A stretch of 64,000 nucleotides of DNA from Clostridium sp. C2-6-12 (lineage in GTDB: Bacteria; Bacillota; Clostridia; Clostridiales; Clostridiaceae): assembly GCF_009928485.1 (NCBI RefSeq), contig NZ_JAABNP010000016.1, positions 61,913 through 125,912 of the forward strand, given 5' to 3'. The position numbers and the translations under genes were made by a program. The notes beneath the pieces were generated by a model. It was not told where the DNA came from. It did no database searches and saw only the letters and a list, made by a program, of their open reading frames with translations. Of the stretch, positions 38,263 through 46,400 are shown piece after piece (positions within the stretch are counted from its first letter, which is position 1; every line of letters starts with the position of its first letter).

Positions 38263-39861
38263 ATGAAAAATATTTTAAAACAAATCACATTAGGGGCCTT
38301 ATTTTTATTTTTAACTATATCTTTTTTTGAAATTATTCCAGCAAAAGCAGTTGATATCACTAATGAAAATTCATCTAAGGAAATAGTAGTTGAAGAAAAT
38401 GTGACCACTGGGGCGGCAGTTAAGGTTGAACCTACAGACAAGAAATTAACAATTATGGTTTATTGTGATGCAGATAATGATTTAGAAGAGGATTTACTTC
38501 AAGATATTCAACAAATGAAAGATGGATATGTAGAAAATTCAAACTTAAATGTAATTGTTTTAGTTGATAGATCTCCAGATTATTCTGATGATTCAAATAT
38601 ACTAGGAGAGGATTTTTCAGACACAAGAATGTATAAAATTGAGGAAGATGAAGCAATTAGAATTGATGGAGGGACTAAGTTTCCTGAAATAATCAAGACC
38701 AGTGATTATGAAGCAAATATGGGAGATGCTCATACACTAAAGAAATTTATAGATTCTTGCAAAGAAAATTATCCTGCAAATAAATATGTACTCATTGTTT
38801 CTAATCACGGTGGTGGCGCAAGAGATGAAAAATCAGATGAACAAATAAAAAAAGCAAAAGCAGTATGTTTTGATGAGACAAATGATAATGATTGTTTATA
38901 TACTGCGGAAATATCAGATATATTAACTGATAATGAATCTGTAAATGTATTGGTTTATGATGCTTGCTTAATGGGAGCAATAGAAGTTGCATACCAATAC
39001 AGACCACAAAATGGTAGTTTCGAGGCAAATGTTATGGTTGCATCACCTCCTGACGTTTGGACCAATGGGTATGATTATGAAAAAATATTTAGTAGGCTAA
39101 AATCTGGAGGGGGGAATAATGGACTAGAAGATACAACACTTGGAGGAAAAGAACGATATTTTGACCCTTCTAAAGTTACAGATATTCAATTAGGAGCCAT
39201 AATGATTGAAGCACAAAGAGATTCGGTTAATGAAAAAAAAGTTAATAATCAAGTCTTAGGCTGTTATGACCTTACCAAAGTAGAAAGTGTAAAAACAGCC
39301 GTAGATACTTTAGCTGTAAGTCTATGGAATGAAAATAAAAAAGAAGATATTGAAAATCTTAGAGGAACTGGTAGAAACGTAAATTTAATTCATTACTTTC
39401 GTGAAACAAGCAAATATCAGTGGTTAGATTATCCTTACTTTGATTTATATGACTTATGCAAAAATATAAGTATTAGCAATGCGTTTAGTGATAATATTAA
39501 GAATTTAGCTATAAATGTAATGAATAGCGTAGATGATATGATAGTGTATTCATATGGTGGAACTAAGTTTAATGGATTTACTGAAGGCAAAAATGGACTA
39601 AGTATTTTCTTACCAGATGGGAGTTTATTATATAAGGATGTGACTGCAAATGCAAGTTATCCATCATGGAAAGCTCAAAGATGGTACAATTCAATAGATA
39701 CAACTACCATTCAATCAGATTATCTATATGGAAAATTAAGCTGGTGTAAAGATGGACAAGATTCTGAAATTAATAAGGTTGGAAATTGGTTTGAACTTCT
39801 TGATTCTTGGTATGATAGTACGAATGATGAGAATGGAGGCGATAATGGATATCAATGGTAA
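38263..39861 (+). CDS. Secreted clostripain-type cysteine peptidase (family C11)
   Basis: 532 residues with a signal peptide (KNILKQ, then a hydrophobic core, IIPAKAV near 29). The C11 catalytic dyad is visible: His182 in VLIVSNHGGGARDE and Cys235 in VNVLVYDACLMGAIEVAYQY. The start LTIMVYCDADNDLE is typical of the family. Clostripain cuts after Arg; many relatives activate secreted precursors. AAAGGAGG precedes the ATG. It lies near the secreted precursor gene with a single Arg in its linker, and upstream of the agr genes, so it may mature the putative bacteriocin. No LytTR box pair is seen in its own upstream region. Confidence 0.88.
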   Translation: MKNILKQITLGALFLFLTISFFEIIPAKAVDITNENSSKEIVVEENVTTGAAVKVEPTDKKLTIMVYCDADNDLEEDLLQDIQQMKDGYVENSNLNVIVLVDRSPDYSDDSNILGEDFSDTRMYKIEEDEAIRIDGGTKFPEIIKTSDYEANMGDAHTLKKFIDSCKENYPANKYVLIVSNHGGGARDEKSDEQIKKAKAVCFDETNDNDCLYTAEISDILTDNESVNVLVYDACLMGAIEVAYQYRPQNGSFEANVMVASPPDVWTNGYDYEKIFSRLKSGGGNNGLEDTTLGGKERYFDPSKVTDIQLGAIMIEAQRDSVNEKKVNNQVLGCYDLTKVESVKTAVDTLAVSLWNENKKEDIENLRGTGRNVNLIHYFRETSKYQWLDYPYFDLYDLCKNISISNAFSDNIKNLAINVMNSVDDMIVYSYGGTKFNGFTEGKNGLSIFLPDGSLLYKDVTANASYPSWKAQRWYNSIDTTTIQSDYLYGKLSWCKDGQDSEINKVGNWFELLDSWYDSTNDENGGDNGYQW

Positions 39862-39956
39862 TGATTATATAAAATTGAGGCGTACAACTAATACAATTAG
39901 GTTGATTTATATATAATTAGGTTGTTGAATAAATAGAATCTGTAAAAAAATAAACA

Positions 39957-40019
39957 AGTCATTCCTTTGTAATATAATAATTTCGCGAAAAACCTAAATA
40001 TATCACATAAGGAATGACT
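39957..40019. repeat. Inverted repeat at the left end of an IS fragment
   Basis: Perfect 11-base arms AGTCATTCCTT (39957-39967) and AAGGAATGACT (40009-40019) enclose about 40 bases containing the palindrome TTTCGCGAAA. It ends five bases before the transposase start. No copy is found at the right end, so that end is probably lost. Confidence 0.5.
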
Positions 40020-40024
40020 CAAAT

Positions 40025-40605
40025 ATGATTATATCATTAAATATTAAAAGCGAAAATGACCAATATAAAATTTTTGAATCTGTTAAAATTGCATTTGCTA
40101 AATTAAATTCAAATATTCAAAGTACTAAAGGCCGACCACGTAAGTATTCAGACGAACAAATAGTTGTATGTGTATTATATGGAGTTAAAAGTAGTATTTT
40201 CAGTTTAAGAGAACTTGAATACCGCATAAAGCAAGACCATGTGTTTCAATCTATAATTCAACTTAGTCAAGTGCCAGATTATTCTACAATCTCGTTAAGA
40301 ACTAAAATTTTAGAGAAACGTTAACTGATATAAATATGCGCAAGGCTAAAAGTGTTGAGTCATTTACTGATAAACGATATGAAAACACCTTGTTTCTTCA
40401 ATCTCCTATCGGATCAAAATTATATAAAAACAGATTGAAAATAGAGCAATTATTCTCTGTATTAAATGGATTATATAACTTAGAAAATCCAAGGCTTTAT
40501 GGGCAAGCCCGATACGAACGTCATATAAAATGGTTCTTATTAGCGTACTTAATAGATGAATTTAATAAAAAACAGCAGAGAATAACAACTAGAAAATATC
40601 CTTGA
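40025..40605 (+). pseudogene. Internally deleted DDE transposase (IS4/IS5-like)
   Basis: A first frame (40025-40324) carries an N-terminal transposase region with KGRPRKYSDEQIVVCVLYGV and LRELEYRIKQD. A second frame (from 40336) is the C-terminal catalytic end, with SPIGSKLYKNRLKIEQLFSV (the Glu of the DDE triad) and GQARYERHIKWFLLAYLIDE. The middle with the two Asp residues is missing and the halves are in different frames, so the element is dead. It separates the peptidase gene from the agr genes and its right end coincides with the truncated end of the next gene. Confidence 0.7.
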
Positions 40606-40867
40606 AATCTATAGCTTCTAAGAATATTTTCTTAATTAATGTTTCTATTATAGGAGCAACTATTGATCCAACTATAATTTGGGTCACCAGAGATCCTGAT
40701 TCCATACTAGCAGCTACCCCAATTTCTCCGATATATTCCTCATATAAATAAAATAAAGGTCTAAATGGTATTATAATTAAATATGTAGCTCCTACCATAG
40801 ACATGATAAAATATGCCGTAGGTAAATTTTTTAAATAATTACTAATCTTTTTTAAAATTTCTTTCAC
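40589..40867 (-). pseudogene. Truncated membrane protein, possibly CPBP/Abi family, cut by the IS fragment
   Basis: 92 residues with an N-terminal basic segment (MKEILKKISNYLKNLPTAYF), one clear membrane helix and a second hydrophobic stretch containing SIVAPIIETLI, which resembles the region before the catalytic motifs of CPBP (Abi) intramembrane proteases. The frame runs straight into the IS boundary at about 40600 and stops, so the rest is gone. CPBP proteins are common in bacteriocin and agr loci as immunity or processing factors. Family assignment is tentative. Confidence 0.45.
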
Positions 40868-40956
40868 TTTTTATTCCTTCTTCTCCATACTTTAATTTTT
40901 TCTTAATCTTAAAATATTACTAAAGTTTATGCTACATTGTGTAACAATTCATTAGT

Positions 40957-41062
40957 ACTAGCATTAAATGTATACTTTGCGGAATGAAACGTATCTTTGT
41001 AATTCTTTCAAAACATTCTTTTTATTCCTAAAAATATACGTTTTGTTCCACTAGCATTGAAT
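40957..41062. promoter_or_regulatory. Nested repeats in the agrB promoter region
   Basis: Inverted pair GGAATGAAACGTAT (40981-40994) and ATACGTTTTGTTCC (41036-41049) agree in 12 of 14 positions. They are flanked by direct repeats ACTAGCATTAAAT (40957-40969) and ACTAGCATTGAAT (41050-41062). The TACGTTT cores resemble LytTR boxes, without the full consensus. A TATAAT lies downstream at 41073-41078. Likely the control region of agrBD. Confidence 0.5.
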
Positions 41063-41121
41063 TATAAATAAATATAATATATATATTATTTATAACATCA
41101 ACTAATGTAAGTGAGGTTAAA

Positions 41122-41724
41122 ATGATAAAGTCATTATCAACTTTTATAACTCAATGTCTAGAAAGAAATAATAATTCTTTAACCGGAAAAGATATACTTA
41201 AAATTCAATATACATTAGAAGTAATTTTAGGCGATTTAACTAAATTTATAATATTATTATTAATATTTTTAAGCTTAAATGAAATCCCGCTATTCCTTTT
41301 ATGTTTTACTCTACTAATCTCAACAAGACCTGTAGGCGGAGGTATTCATTGCAAAACTTTTTATTCATGCTTAATATTTACTATACTATATTTTATAGTT
41401 ATATTATTGTTTAGCAATTTGTCACCAAAATTAAATATTAATTTTTACATAATTTTCTTTATAATATCCTTCGGTGTTACTTTATTTTTTGCTCCATGTC
41501 GTAATGAAAAAAGACCAGTAAAAAATAAAGTGATATTAAAAATCTTATCTTTAATATCACTAACTTTTTGGACTATTATATTTTTTAACTTATCTAATAT
41601 ACAGGTATCTAACTGTATATTTATAAGCATATTGCTACAAATTATTCAGTTAACCATTGTTACTATGAAAGGAGTTGTTTTTAATGGAAAAATCAATAAA
41701 AGTTTTTTCAGTCATACTTATTAA
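41122..41724 (+). CDS. agrB: AgrB-type peptide maturase/exporter
   Basis: 200 residues, multi-helix membrane cysteine endopeptidase. The catalytic His76 and Cys83 are in GGGIHCKTFYSC, with the same spacing of seven as His77/Cys84 of Staphylococcus AgrB, and RPVGGGIH and APCRNEKRPV are family hallmarks. It removes the C-terminal part of AgrD and closes the thiolactone ring of the autoinducing peptide. GAGG precedes the ATG. Its 3' end overlaps the start of agrD by 41 bases in another frame, so the two are translationally linked. Confidence 0.92.
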   Translation: MIKSLSTFITQCLERNNNSLTGKDILKIQYTLEVILGDLTKFIILLLIFLSLNEIPLFLLCFTLLISTRPVGGGIHCKTFYSCLIFTILYFIVILLFSNLSPKLNINFYIIFFIISFGVTLFFAPCRNEKRPVKNKVILKILSLISLTFWTIIFFNLSNIQVSNCIFISILLQIIQLTIVTMKGVVFNGKINKSFFSHTY

Positions 41725-41803
41725 ATTATTTAATTTAATATCAAAGTCAAGTTGTCACACTTTTTTAGGCGAACCTGATTTTCCTGAAGAATTACTAAAA
41801 TAA
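41684..41803 (+). CDS. agrD: AgrD-type cyclic lactone autoinducer precursor, 39 residues
   Basis: The ATG at 41684 has AAAGGAG nine bases upstream. The peptide has an amphipathic leader (MEKSIKVFSVILIKLFNLI), then SKSSCHTFLGEPDFPEELLK. The end matches the AgrD recognition tail: in Staphylococcus the AIP ends just before DEPKVPEEL, here just before GEPDFPEEL. The predicted signal is therefore a thiolactone ring of five residues, Cys24-His-Thr-Phe-Leu28, with a short Ser tail of unknown length. It begins inside agrB and its last 49 bases are antisense to the end of the sensor kinase gene. Too short for usual gene callers. Confidence 0.9.
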   Translation: MEKSIKVFSVILIKLFNLISKSSCHTFLGEPDFPEELLK

Positions 41804-42768
41804 ATATGGAATATTATTTTTTCGCATTCTACATTTAATTTTATATATCCCTTATGTAGGTTTATAATTTGCTGTAGATTGTAAAGTCCATATCCCCTTG
41901 TACTTGCTGTATTTTTAGTGGAATAACCACTTGTAAACATCTCATTTAGATTAATATTCTTAGCATCTACTATTTGATTTTTAACTATTAAATGAGATGT
42001 TCCTTTTTCATTAAAAATCTTAATTTCAACATCTTTTTTTACACACTCATCTTTTACCACTTCTTCAAATGCATTATTTAATAAATTATTTAATACATTA
42101 GATATTTCATGATACGTTAATATATTATCTAAAACATTATTTTCTATGTTGTATTTAAAATTAACATTATACTTTTTTGCTTTACATATATTTCTATATA
42201 TTATAGATCGGATAACTACATGATCTATATAGATAAGTTCATTTATTCTATTATCATATACATCTTCATCTTTCATATAATTTTTAATTGCTGCTTTTAC
42301 TTCTTTATCTTCTGTAACTTCAACTATACCAATTATTGTATTTCTATAATTAGCGAAATCATGTTGTCTTTGCTTTATTTCTTGAACTATTTCATTAATA
42401 ACAAGGTTATATTCATTGGAAACCTTTAGAATTTCCCTTTCTTTTATCACTTTAATCACATATAAATATGTGAAAATTTCAGATATAATTAATGCACTTA
42501 ATATTCCTGCAATAGTAAATAAGTTATTGAGTATTATTTTATTATTATAATCCCAAATAAACTTGAGAATAAGAACATATATACAGGATGTTAAAATAAA
42601 ATAACCTAGAATACCATTATTTACTCTTTTAAGAACAAACTTTTTATTTGATAATTTTGAAAAAGTTAATACACAAATAAATATTATTAATTGTATAATA
42701 ATTACCTTAATTGTATAATCTAAAACAAATTTATTAATAAATGTGAAAAATATTAATTGCATTAACAT
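41755..42768 (-). CDS. agrC: AgrC-type sensor histidine kinase, C-terminal part
   Basis: 337 residues: three membrane helices (to about 105), then the kinase part with phosphorylated His136 in IKQRQHDFANYRN and a GHKL ATPase domain (NVLNNLLNNAFEEVVKDE, then TRGYGLYNLQQIINLHKGYI). This is the architecture of peptide sensors such as AgrC. It lacks the first three helices, which are encoded in another frame by the preceding gene with a 35-base overlap, so the two look like one gene split by a frameshift. The extra C-terminal tail (SNSSGKSGSPKKV) is antisense to agrD. Confidence 0.85.
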   Translation of the reverse strand: MLMQLIFFTFINKFVLDYTIKVIIIQLIIFICVLTFSKLSNKKFVLKRVNNGILGYFILTSCIYVLILKFIWDYNNKIILNNLFTIAGILSALIISEIFTYLYVIKVIKEREILKVSNEYNLVINEIVQEIKQRQHDFANYRNTIIGIVEVTEDKEVKAAIKNYMKDEDVYDNRINELIYIDHVVIRSIIYRNICKAKKYNVNFKYNIENNVLDNILTYHEISNVLNNLLNNAFEEVVKDECVKKDVEIKIFNEKGTSHLIVKNQIVDAKNINLNEMFTSGYSTKNTASTRGYGLYNLQQIINLHKGYIKLNVECEKIIFHIYFSNSSGKSGSPKKV

Positions 42769-43030
42769 ACATAATTATAAGAACTGTTAATGTTAATCCG
42801 AATATAACATTTTTAAAGTCACTCTTATATATAATCATTATTGCAATGATATCTACTATATATACACTAATGAAATGTAATTCTAATTGCTGCGTTGCTG
42901 TAATTAAACTAGAAATGATAATTACACTAGAAATTAACTTAAGAAAATTCCTCTCTCTCTTAGCCAAATTCATCCATAAATAAACTATATTAAAGGTATC
43001 CATTACATTTAACATAAAATTAATCAACAT
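42734..43030 (-). CDS. N-terminal membrane part of the AgrC-type sensor (separate frame)
   Basis: 98 residues with three predicted membrane helices (about 4-20, 32-50, 52-92 as two segments), beginning MLINFMLNVMDTFNIVYLW. It overlaps the response regulator gene by seven bases and the kinase gene by 35. By length and helix count, 98 plus 337 residues equals a normal AgrC of about 430. The frame ends VLIIMYVNAINIF while the kinase frame continues LMQLIFFTFINKF from the same spot. Either a frameshift mutation or sequence error, or a genuine two-protein sensor. Confidence 0.7.
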   Translation of the reverse strand: MLINFMLNVMDTFNIVYLWMNLAKRERNFLKLISSVIIISSLITATQQLELHFISVYIVDIIAIMIIYKSDFKNVIFGLTLTVLIIMYVNAINIFHIY

Positions 43031-43791
43031 AATATCACTTTTCCCTTTTTAAACTTAGTCATAATATTATCTTTAAACTTATATCCCAAAAGAGCAGTTT
43101 TAGAATAATTTTCAAAATATATTTCGCTTAATTTTAAATCCAACTTTTCTACTTTTAATATATAGTTTATATTTATTGCAAATGCCCTATGACTCTGAAT
43201 AATAAATTCGCAATTAATCATCTCTAATATTTTTTTCAAGCTAATGTTGTTAGCAGTATACATTCCATTAATAGTATTTATATCGCAATTCTTCCCTTTT
43301 ACTTCTATAAAAAATATATCATTGATTTTTATTCCTATATATATTCCATTTTTTAGAGTTATGATAACTTCTTTATCATCTTCTTGAATAATCTCTTCTT
43401 CAATTTTATTTAACTGGCTATTTTCATAAACTATAAATTTATCTAAAATAGCAAGTACATCTTCTTTATTATATGGCTTTATTATATAATCATAACAATG
43501 GATTTGCTTAAATGCTTGCAACATATAATCCACATGCGTTGTTAAGAAAATAAGTGGACTAAGTTCATATTTAGGGATGTCCCTAATCTTCTTTGCAAGC
43601 TCTAATCCTGAAGACTCCTTCAAGCTAATATCTATTAAAAATATGTTAATATCATGTTTATTTATTATCTCCAGCGCTGAACTCTCACTATCAGCTTCAT
43701 AGATTACCATAGCTTCATACTTAGCAGCTATCATTTTTTTCAGAATCTCTCTTTGCATATAATCATCTTCTACTAAAAGAATAGAACTCAT
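43024..43791 (-). CDS. agrA: LytTR response regulator, AgrA type
   Basis: 255 residues. Receiver domain with acidic pocket VEDD, phosphorylated Asp54 in IFLIDISL and the later Lys in YDYIIKPYNKED; then a LytTR DNA-binding domain with QSHRAFAININYILKVEKL. Phosphorylated by the sensor encoded directly downstream. LytTR proteins bind pairs of nine-base boxes; a matching pair lies before the secreted precursor gene at 36809. First gene of a minus-strand operon that converges on agrBD, unlike the single agrBDCA order of Staphylococcus. Confidence 0.9.
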   Translation of the reverse strand: MSSILLVEDDYMQREILKKMIAAKYEAMVIYEADSESSALEIINKHDINIFLIDISLKESSGLELAKKIRDIPKYELSPLIFLTTHVDYMLQAFKQIHCYDYIIKPYNKEDVLAILDKFIVYENSQLNKIEEEIIQEDDKEVIITLKNGIYIGIKINDIFFIEVKGKNCDINTINGMYTANNISLKKILEMINCEFIIQSHRAFAININYILKVEKLDLKLSEIYFENYSKTALLGYKFKDNIMTKFKKGKVILC

Positions 43792-44086
43792 CCCTTTAAC
43801 ACTCCCAACCCCTATACTTAATTTATACCAAGCAAAACTATACCAATTTGCTTAATATAAATGTAATCTCTTATCAAATGTAATTTATCTCTATATATAA
43901 AATAGTACAATATTATTAATTGTCAGTCAAATTTTTCCACCATATGACAATGTATTTGCATATACCCATATGTCATTATATTGTTATATCTATTAATTCT
44001 ATAGTATACTAATAACATCTACGATTATAAAAATATAGATAAAGTAAAAGAACTATTTCTAATTTTATTTTGCAATAGGAGGAACC

Positions 44087-45136
44087 ATGAATAAACTTAT
44101 TGAAAAGGCAAAACTTACTCATGATTTAGATGAAAACGAAATATTGGAATTATTACAAAATGATGATATAAACGAAGAACTTTTTAAAGCTGCAGACGAA
44201 GTACGTCAAAAATATTTGGGTGATTACGTCCACTTAAGAGGTTTGATTGAATTCACAAATATATGTAAGAGAAATTGTATGTATTGCGGACTTAGAAGAG
44301 ATAATAAAAATCTTGAAAGATATAGACTAACTCAAGAGGAAATATTAGATTTTGCTGAAAAGGCTGTTAGCTATGGTTATAAGACTCTAGTCCTTCAAGG
44401 TGGAGAAGATGATTATTTCACAAAGGAAAGAATGAGTGAAATAATAAAAGAAATCAAGAAGTTAGGTGTAGCTTTAACTTTAAGCTTAGGCGAAAAAACT
44501 TATGAAGAATACAAAGCTTTTAAAGCTGCTGGTGCAGATAGATATTTAATACGTATTGAAACTACAGATAAAAAACTTTATGAGGATATGGACCCTAATA
44601 TGAGTTTTGAAGAAAGATTAGAATGCTTAGACAATTTAAGAGATTTAGGCTATGAGGTTGGAAGCGGAATCCTTGTTGGTCTTCCAAATCAAACTTTAGA
44701 ATCTATTGCTAAAGATATCTTATTCTTCAAGAAAATCAATGCAGACATGATTGGTATAGGACCTTTTATCCCAAATGAAGATACTCCATTAAAGGATGCA
44801 GATGGTGGCAGTCTTACTTTAGCATTAAAAGTTATGGCATTAACGCGTTTAATGCTTCCTGATATAAATATTCCTGCTACAACTGCTATGGAATCCCTTG
44901 CTCCTAATGGGAGGATAGTTGCGCTTCAAAGTGGTGCCAATGTTGTAATGCCTAATGTTACTGAAGGAGAATATAGAAAGCTTTATGCCTTATATCCAGG
45001 TAAAATATGCACTGGTGATACACCTGCTCATTGTAGAGGCTGCATAACAGGTAAAGTCACTGGTATTGGTAGAATAATTTCAGATGGCTATGGCTTTAGG
45101 GGAAATCAAAATTCTAATGCTAACGATAAACTTTAG
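44087..45136 (+). CDS. hydE: [FeFe]-hydrogenase maturase HydE (radical SAM)
   Basis: 349 residues. The radical SAM motif is CKRNCMYCGLRR (CxxxCxxC, about 63-70), followed by the SAM loop QGGEDDYF and GIGPFIPNEDTP. A C-terminal region KICTGDTPAHCRGCITGK gives extra Cys residues. Length and order match HydE, which with HydF and HydG builds the dithiolate-bridged H-cluster; distinction from related BioB/PylB-like proteins is based on overall pattern. AGGAGG precedes the ATG. It stands alone, divergent from the agrA operon; H2 production is expected in this organism. Confidence 0.9.
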   Translation: MNKLIEKAKLTHDLDENEILELLQNDDINEELFKAADEVRQKYLGDYVHLRGLIEFTNICKRNCMYCGLRRDNKNLERYRLTQEEILDFAEKAVSYGYKTLVLQGGEDDYFTKERMSEIIKEIKKLGVALTLSLGEKTYEEYKAFKAAGADRYLIRIETTDKKLYEDMDPNMSFEERLECLDNLRDLGYEVGSGILVGLPNQTLESIAKDILFFKKINADMIGIGPFIPNEDTPLKDADGGSLTLALKVMALTRLMLPDINIPATTAMESLAPNGRIVALQSGANVVMPNVTEGEYRKLYALYPGKICTGDTPAHCRGCITGKVTGIGRIISDGYGFRGNQNSNANDKL

Positions 45137-45159
45137 CACTTTTAACTTTTAAATATTAT

Positions 45160-45231
45160 AATAGGCTTATTTCTGTTAATAGTTTTTATATAATTAAATC
45201 TATTTACGGAACTAGCCTATTTTTATTATTA
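45160..45231 (+). terminator. Terminator after hydE
   Basis: AATAGGCT (45160-45167) and AGCCTATT (45224-45231) form the stem base with partial pairing inside the long loop, followed by TTTTATTATT. Confidence 0.55.
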
Positions 45232-45360
45232 TCTTCCTCTTTAAAAATATTAAAAACTATCTAATTATTAGTTTAATCAATAATTAGATGGTTCTAATTA
45301 TATGATTCAAATTTTATATGAATAAATAACAATACTAACTAGTTTATTTAACCATATTAC

Positions 45361-46104
45361 TTATGAACCAATACTTTTGTAATAAACATAATTTTCTCCA
45401 AATGACTTTAATGGAATTTTAAACTCTGGAATCCCAAATACATAAGGTGCTATCTCATATAGCTGATAGTATATTACAAGCTTATCTCCTTCAACATAAA
45501 AACTTTGATTTTCACTGATTCCTTTAAATTCACGCCCTGAATTAAAATAGTTATCTGGGTTTTTATCAATTTCTTCTCTTACGCTCTTATTAATTACATC
45601 TCTATAGGAATATCCATCATTAAATAATTCTTTTAATGTTAATAACTTTTCTTTTTGCTTATCTATAGTATAAGAAGTTCTTGTTGTCATTCCATGGGCT
45701 CCACCTAAATATTCATAATAATCATTATACAAACTTATAATAGAATTATTATTTACTCCTAATGTATATCTTGAATAAACCTCAAAGGGGAATGTTGGCT
45801 TTTCTTGTCCTTCCATACCAAAGTATTCTTTTGCTGTTTTTTCAGCCTCCTCAGCTTTTGGCATAATATCCTTAATTATATCATTATTAATTAAATTTAT
45901 TTTTTTTTCATCATTTCCATTTAATATTTGAGGCATTTTTATGTCTTCTTTGAAATAATCTATACTTTTATTAATTGATTTTTCCCCAACTGTAATTGTA
46001 TTTTCCATACTTGCTACACAGTTTATACACATTTTCTGTGGATAAACTGTATATAACATGGAAACCACCATAATTAGAGCTGTTATATTTGTTATAACAC
46101 TCAT
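45361..46104 (-). CDS. Secreted or anchored DUF4163/DUF3298 (RsiV-like) protein
   Basis: About 247 residues from the ATG at 46104, which has GGAGG upstream; a longer frame to 46146 lacks one. An N-terminal hydrophobic segment (VITNITALIMVVSMLYTVYP) anchors or exports it. The body shows the DUF3298 signature YEYLGGAHGMTTRTSYTID and LKELFNDGYSYRDVINK, and ends IPEFKIPLKSFG. Homologous domains occur in the anti-sigma factor RsiV (lysozyme binding) and in PdaC. A free-standing copy may sense or bind cell-wall material. Single gene; role unknown. Confidence 0.8.
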   Translation of the reverse strand: MSVITNITALIMVVSMLYTVYPQKMCINCVASMENTITVGEKSINKSIDYFKEDIKMPQILNGNDEKKINLINNDIIKDIMPKAEEAEKTAKEYFGMEGQEKPTFPFEVYSRYTLGVNNNSIISLYNDYYEYLGGAHGMTTRTSYTIDKQKEKLLTLKELFNDGYSYRDVINKSVREEIDKNPDNYFNSGREFKGISENQSFYVEGDKLVIYYQLYEIAPYVFGIPEFKIPLKSFGENYVYYKSIGS

Positions 46105-46400
46105 TTTAATGCCTCCTTTGCTTATGCTTTTTTTGACTTTTTTCATTTAATATCCACAAAATCAACATGTAATATTATGTATATTAACATATTCATAACA
46201 TGTTATCCACATGCAATTGTGGATAATGTTAATAGTTATACTATTTAATATTATGCTACACTTTTAATAGTATTATTCTAAAAATTATATAATTTATTAT
46301 TTAAAAATTATCAAATAAATTTACCACAACATATTATTCTAATATAATTTGGTATATAATTAAAATAGCATTTTTCATCGTATTATAAGGAGTCTTAAAT

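Noticed and set aside
43940..43975. Direct repeat CCATATGACA / CCATATGTCA between agrA and hydE as LytTR boxes
   Set aside because: The repeats lack the GTT core of the LytTR consensus; kept only as a possible operator of unknown kind.
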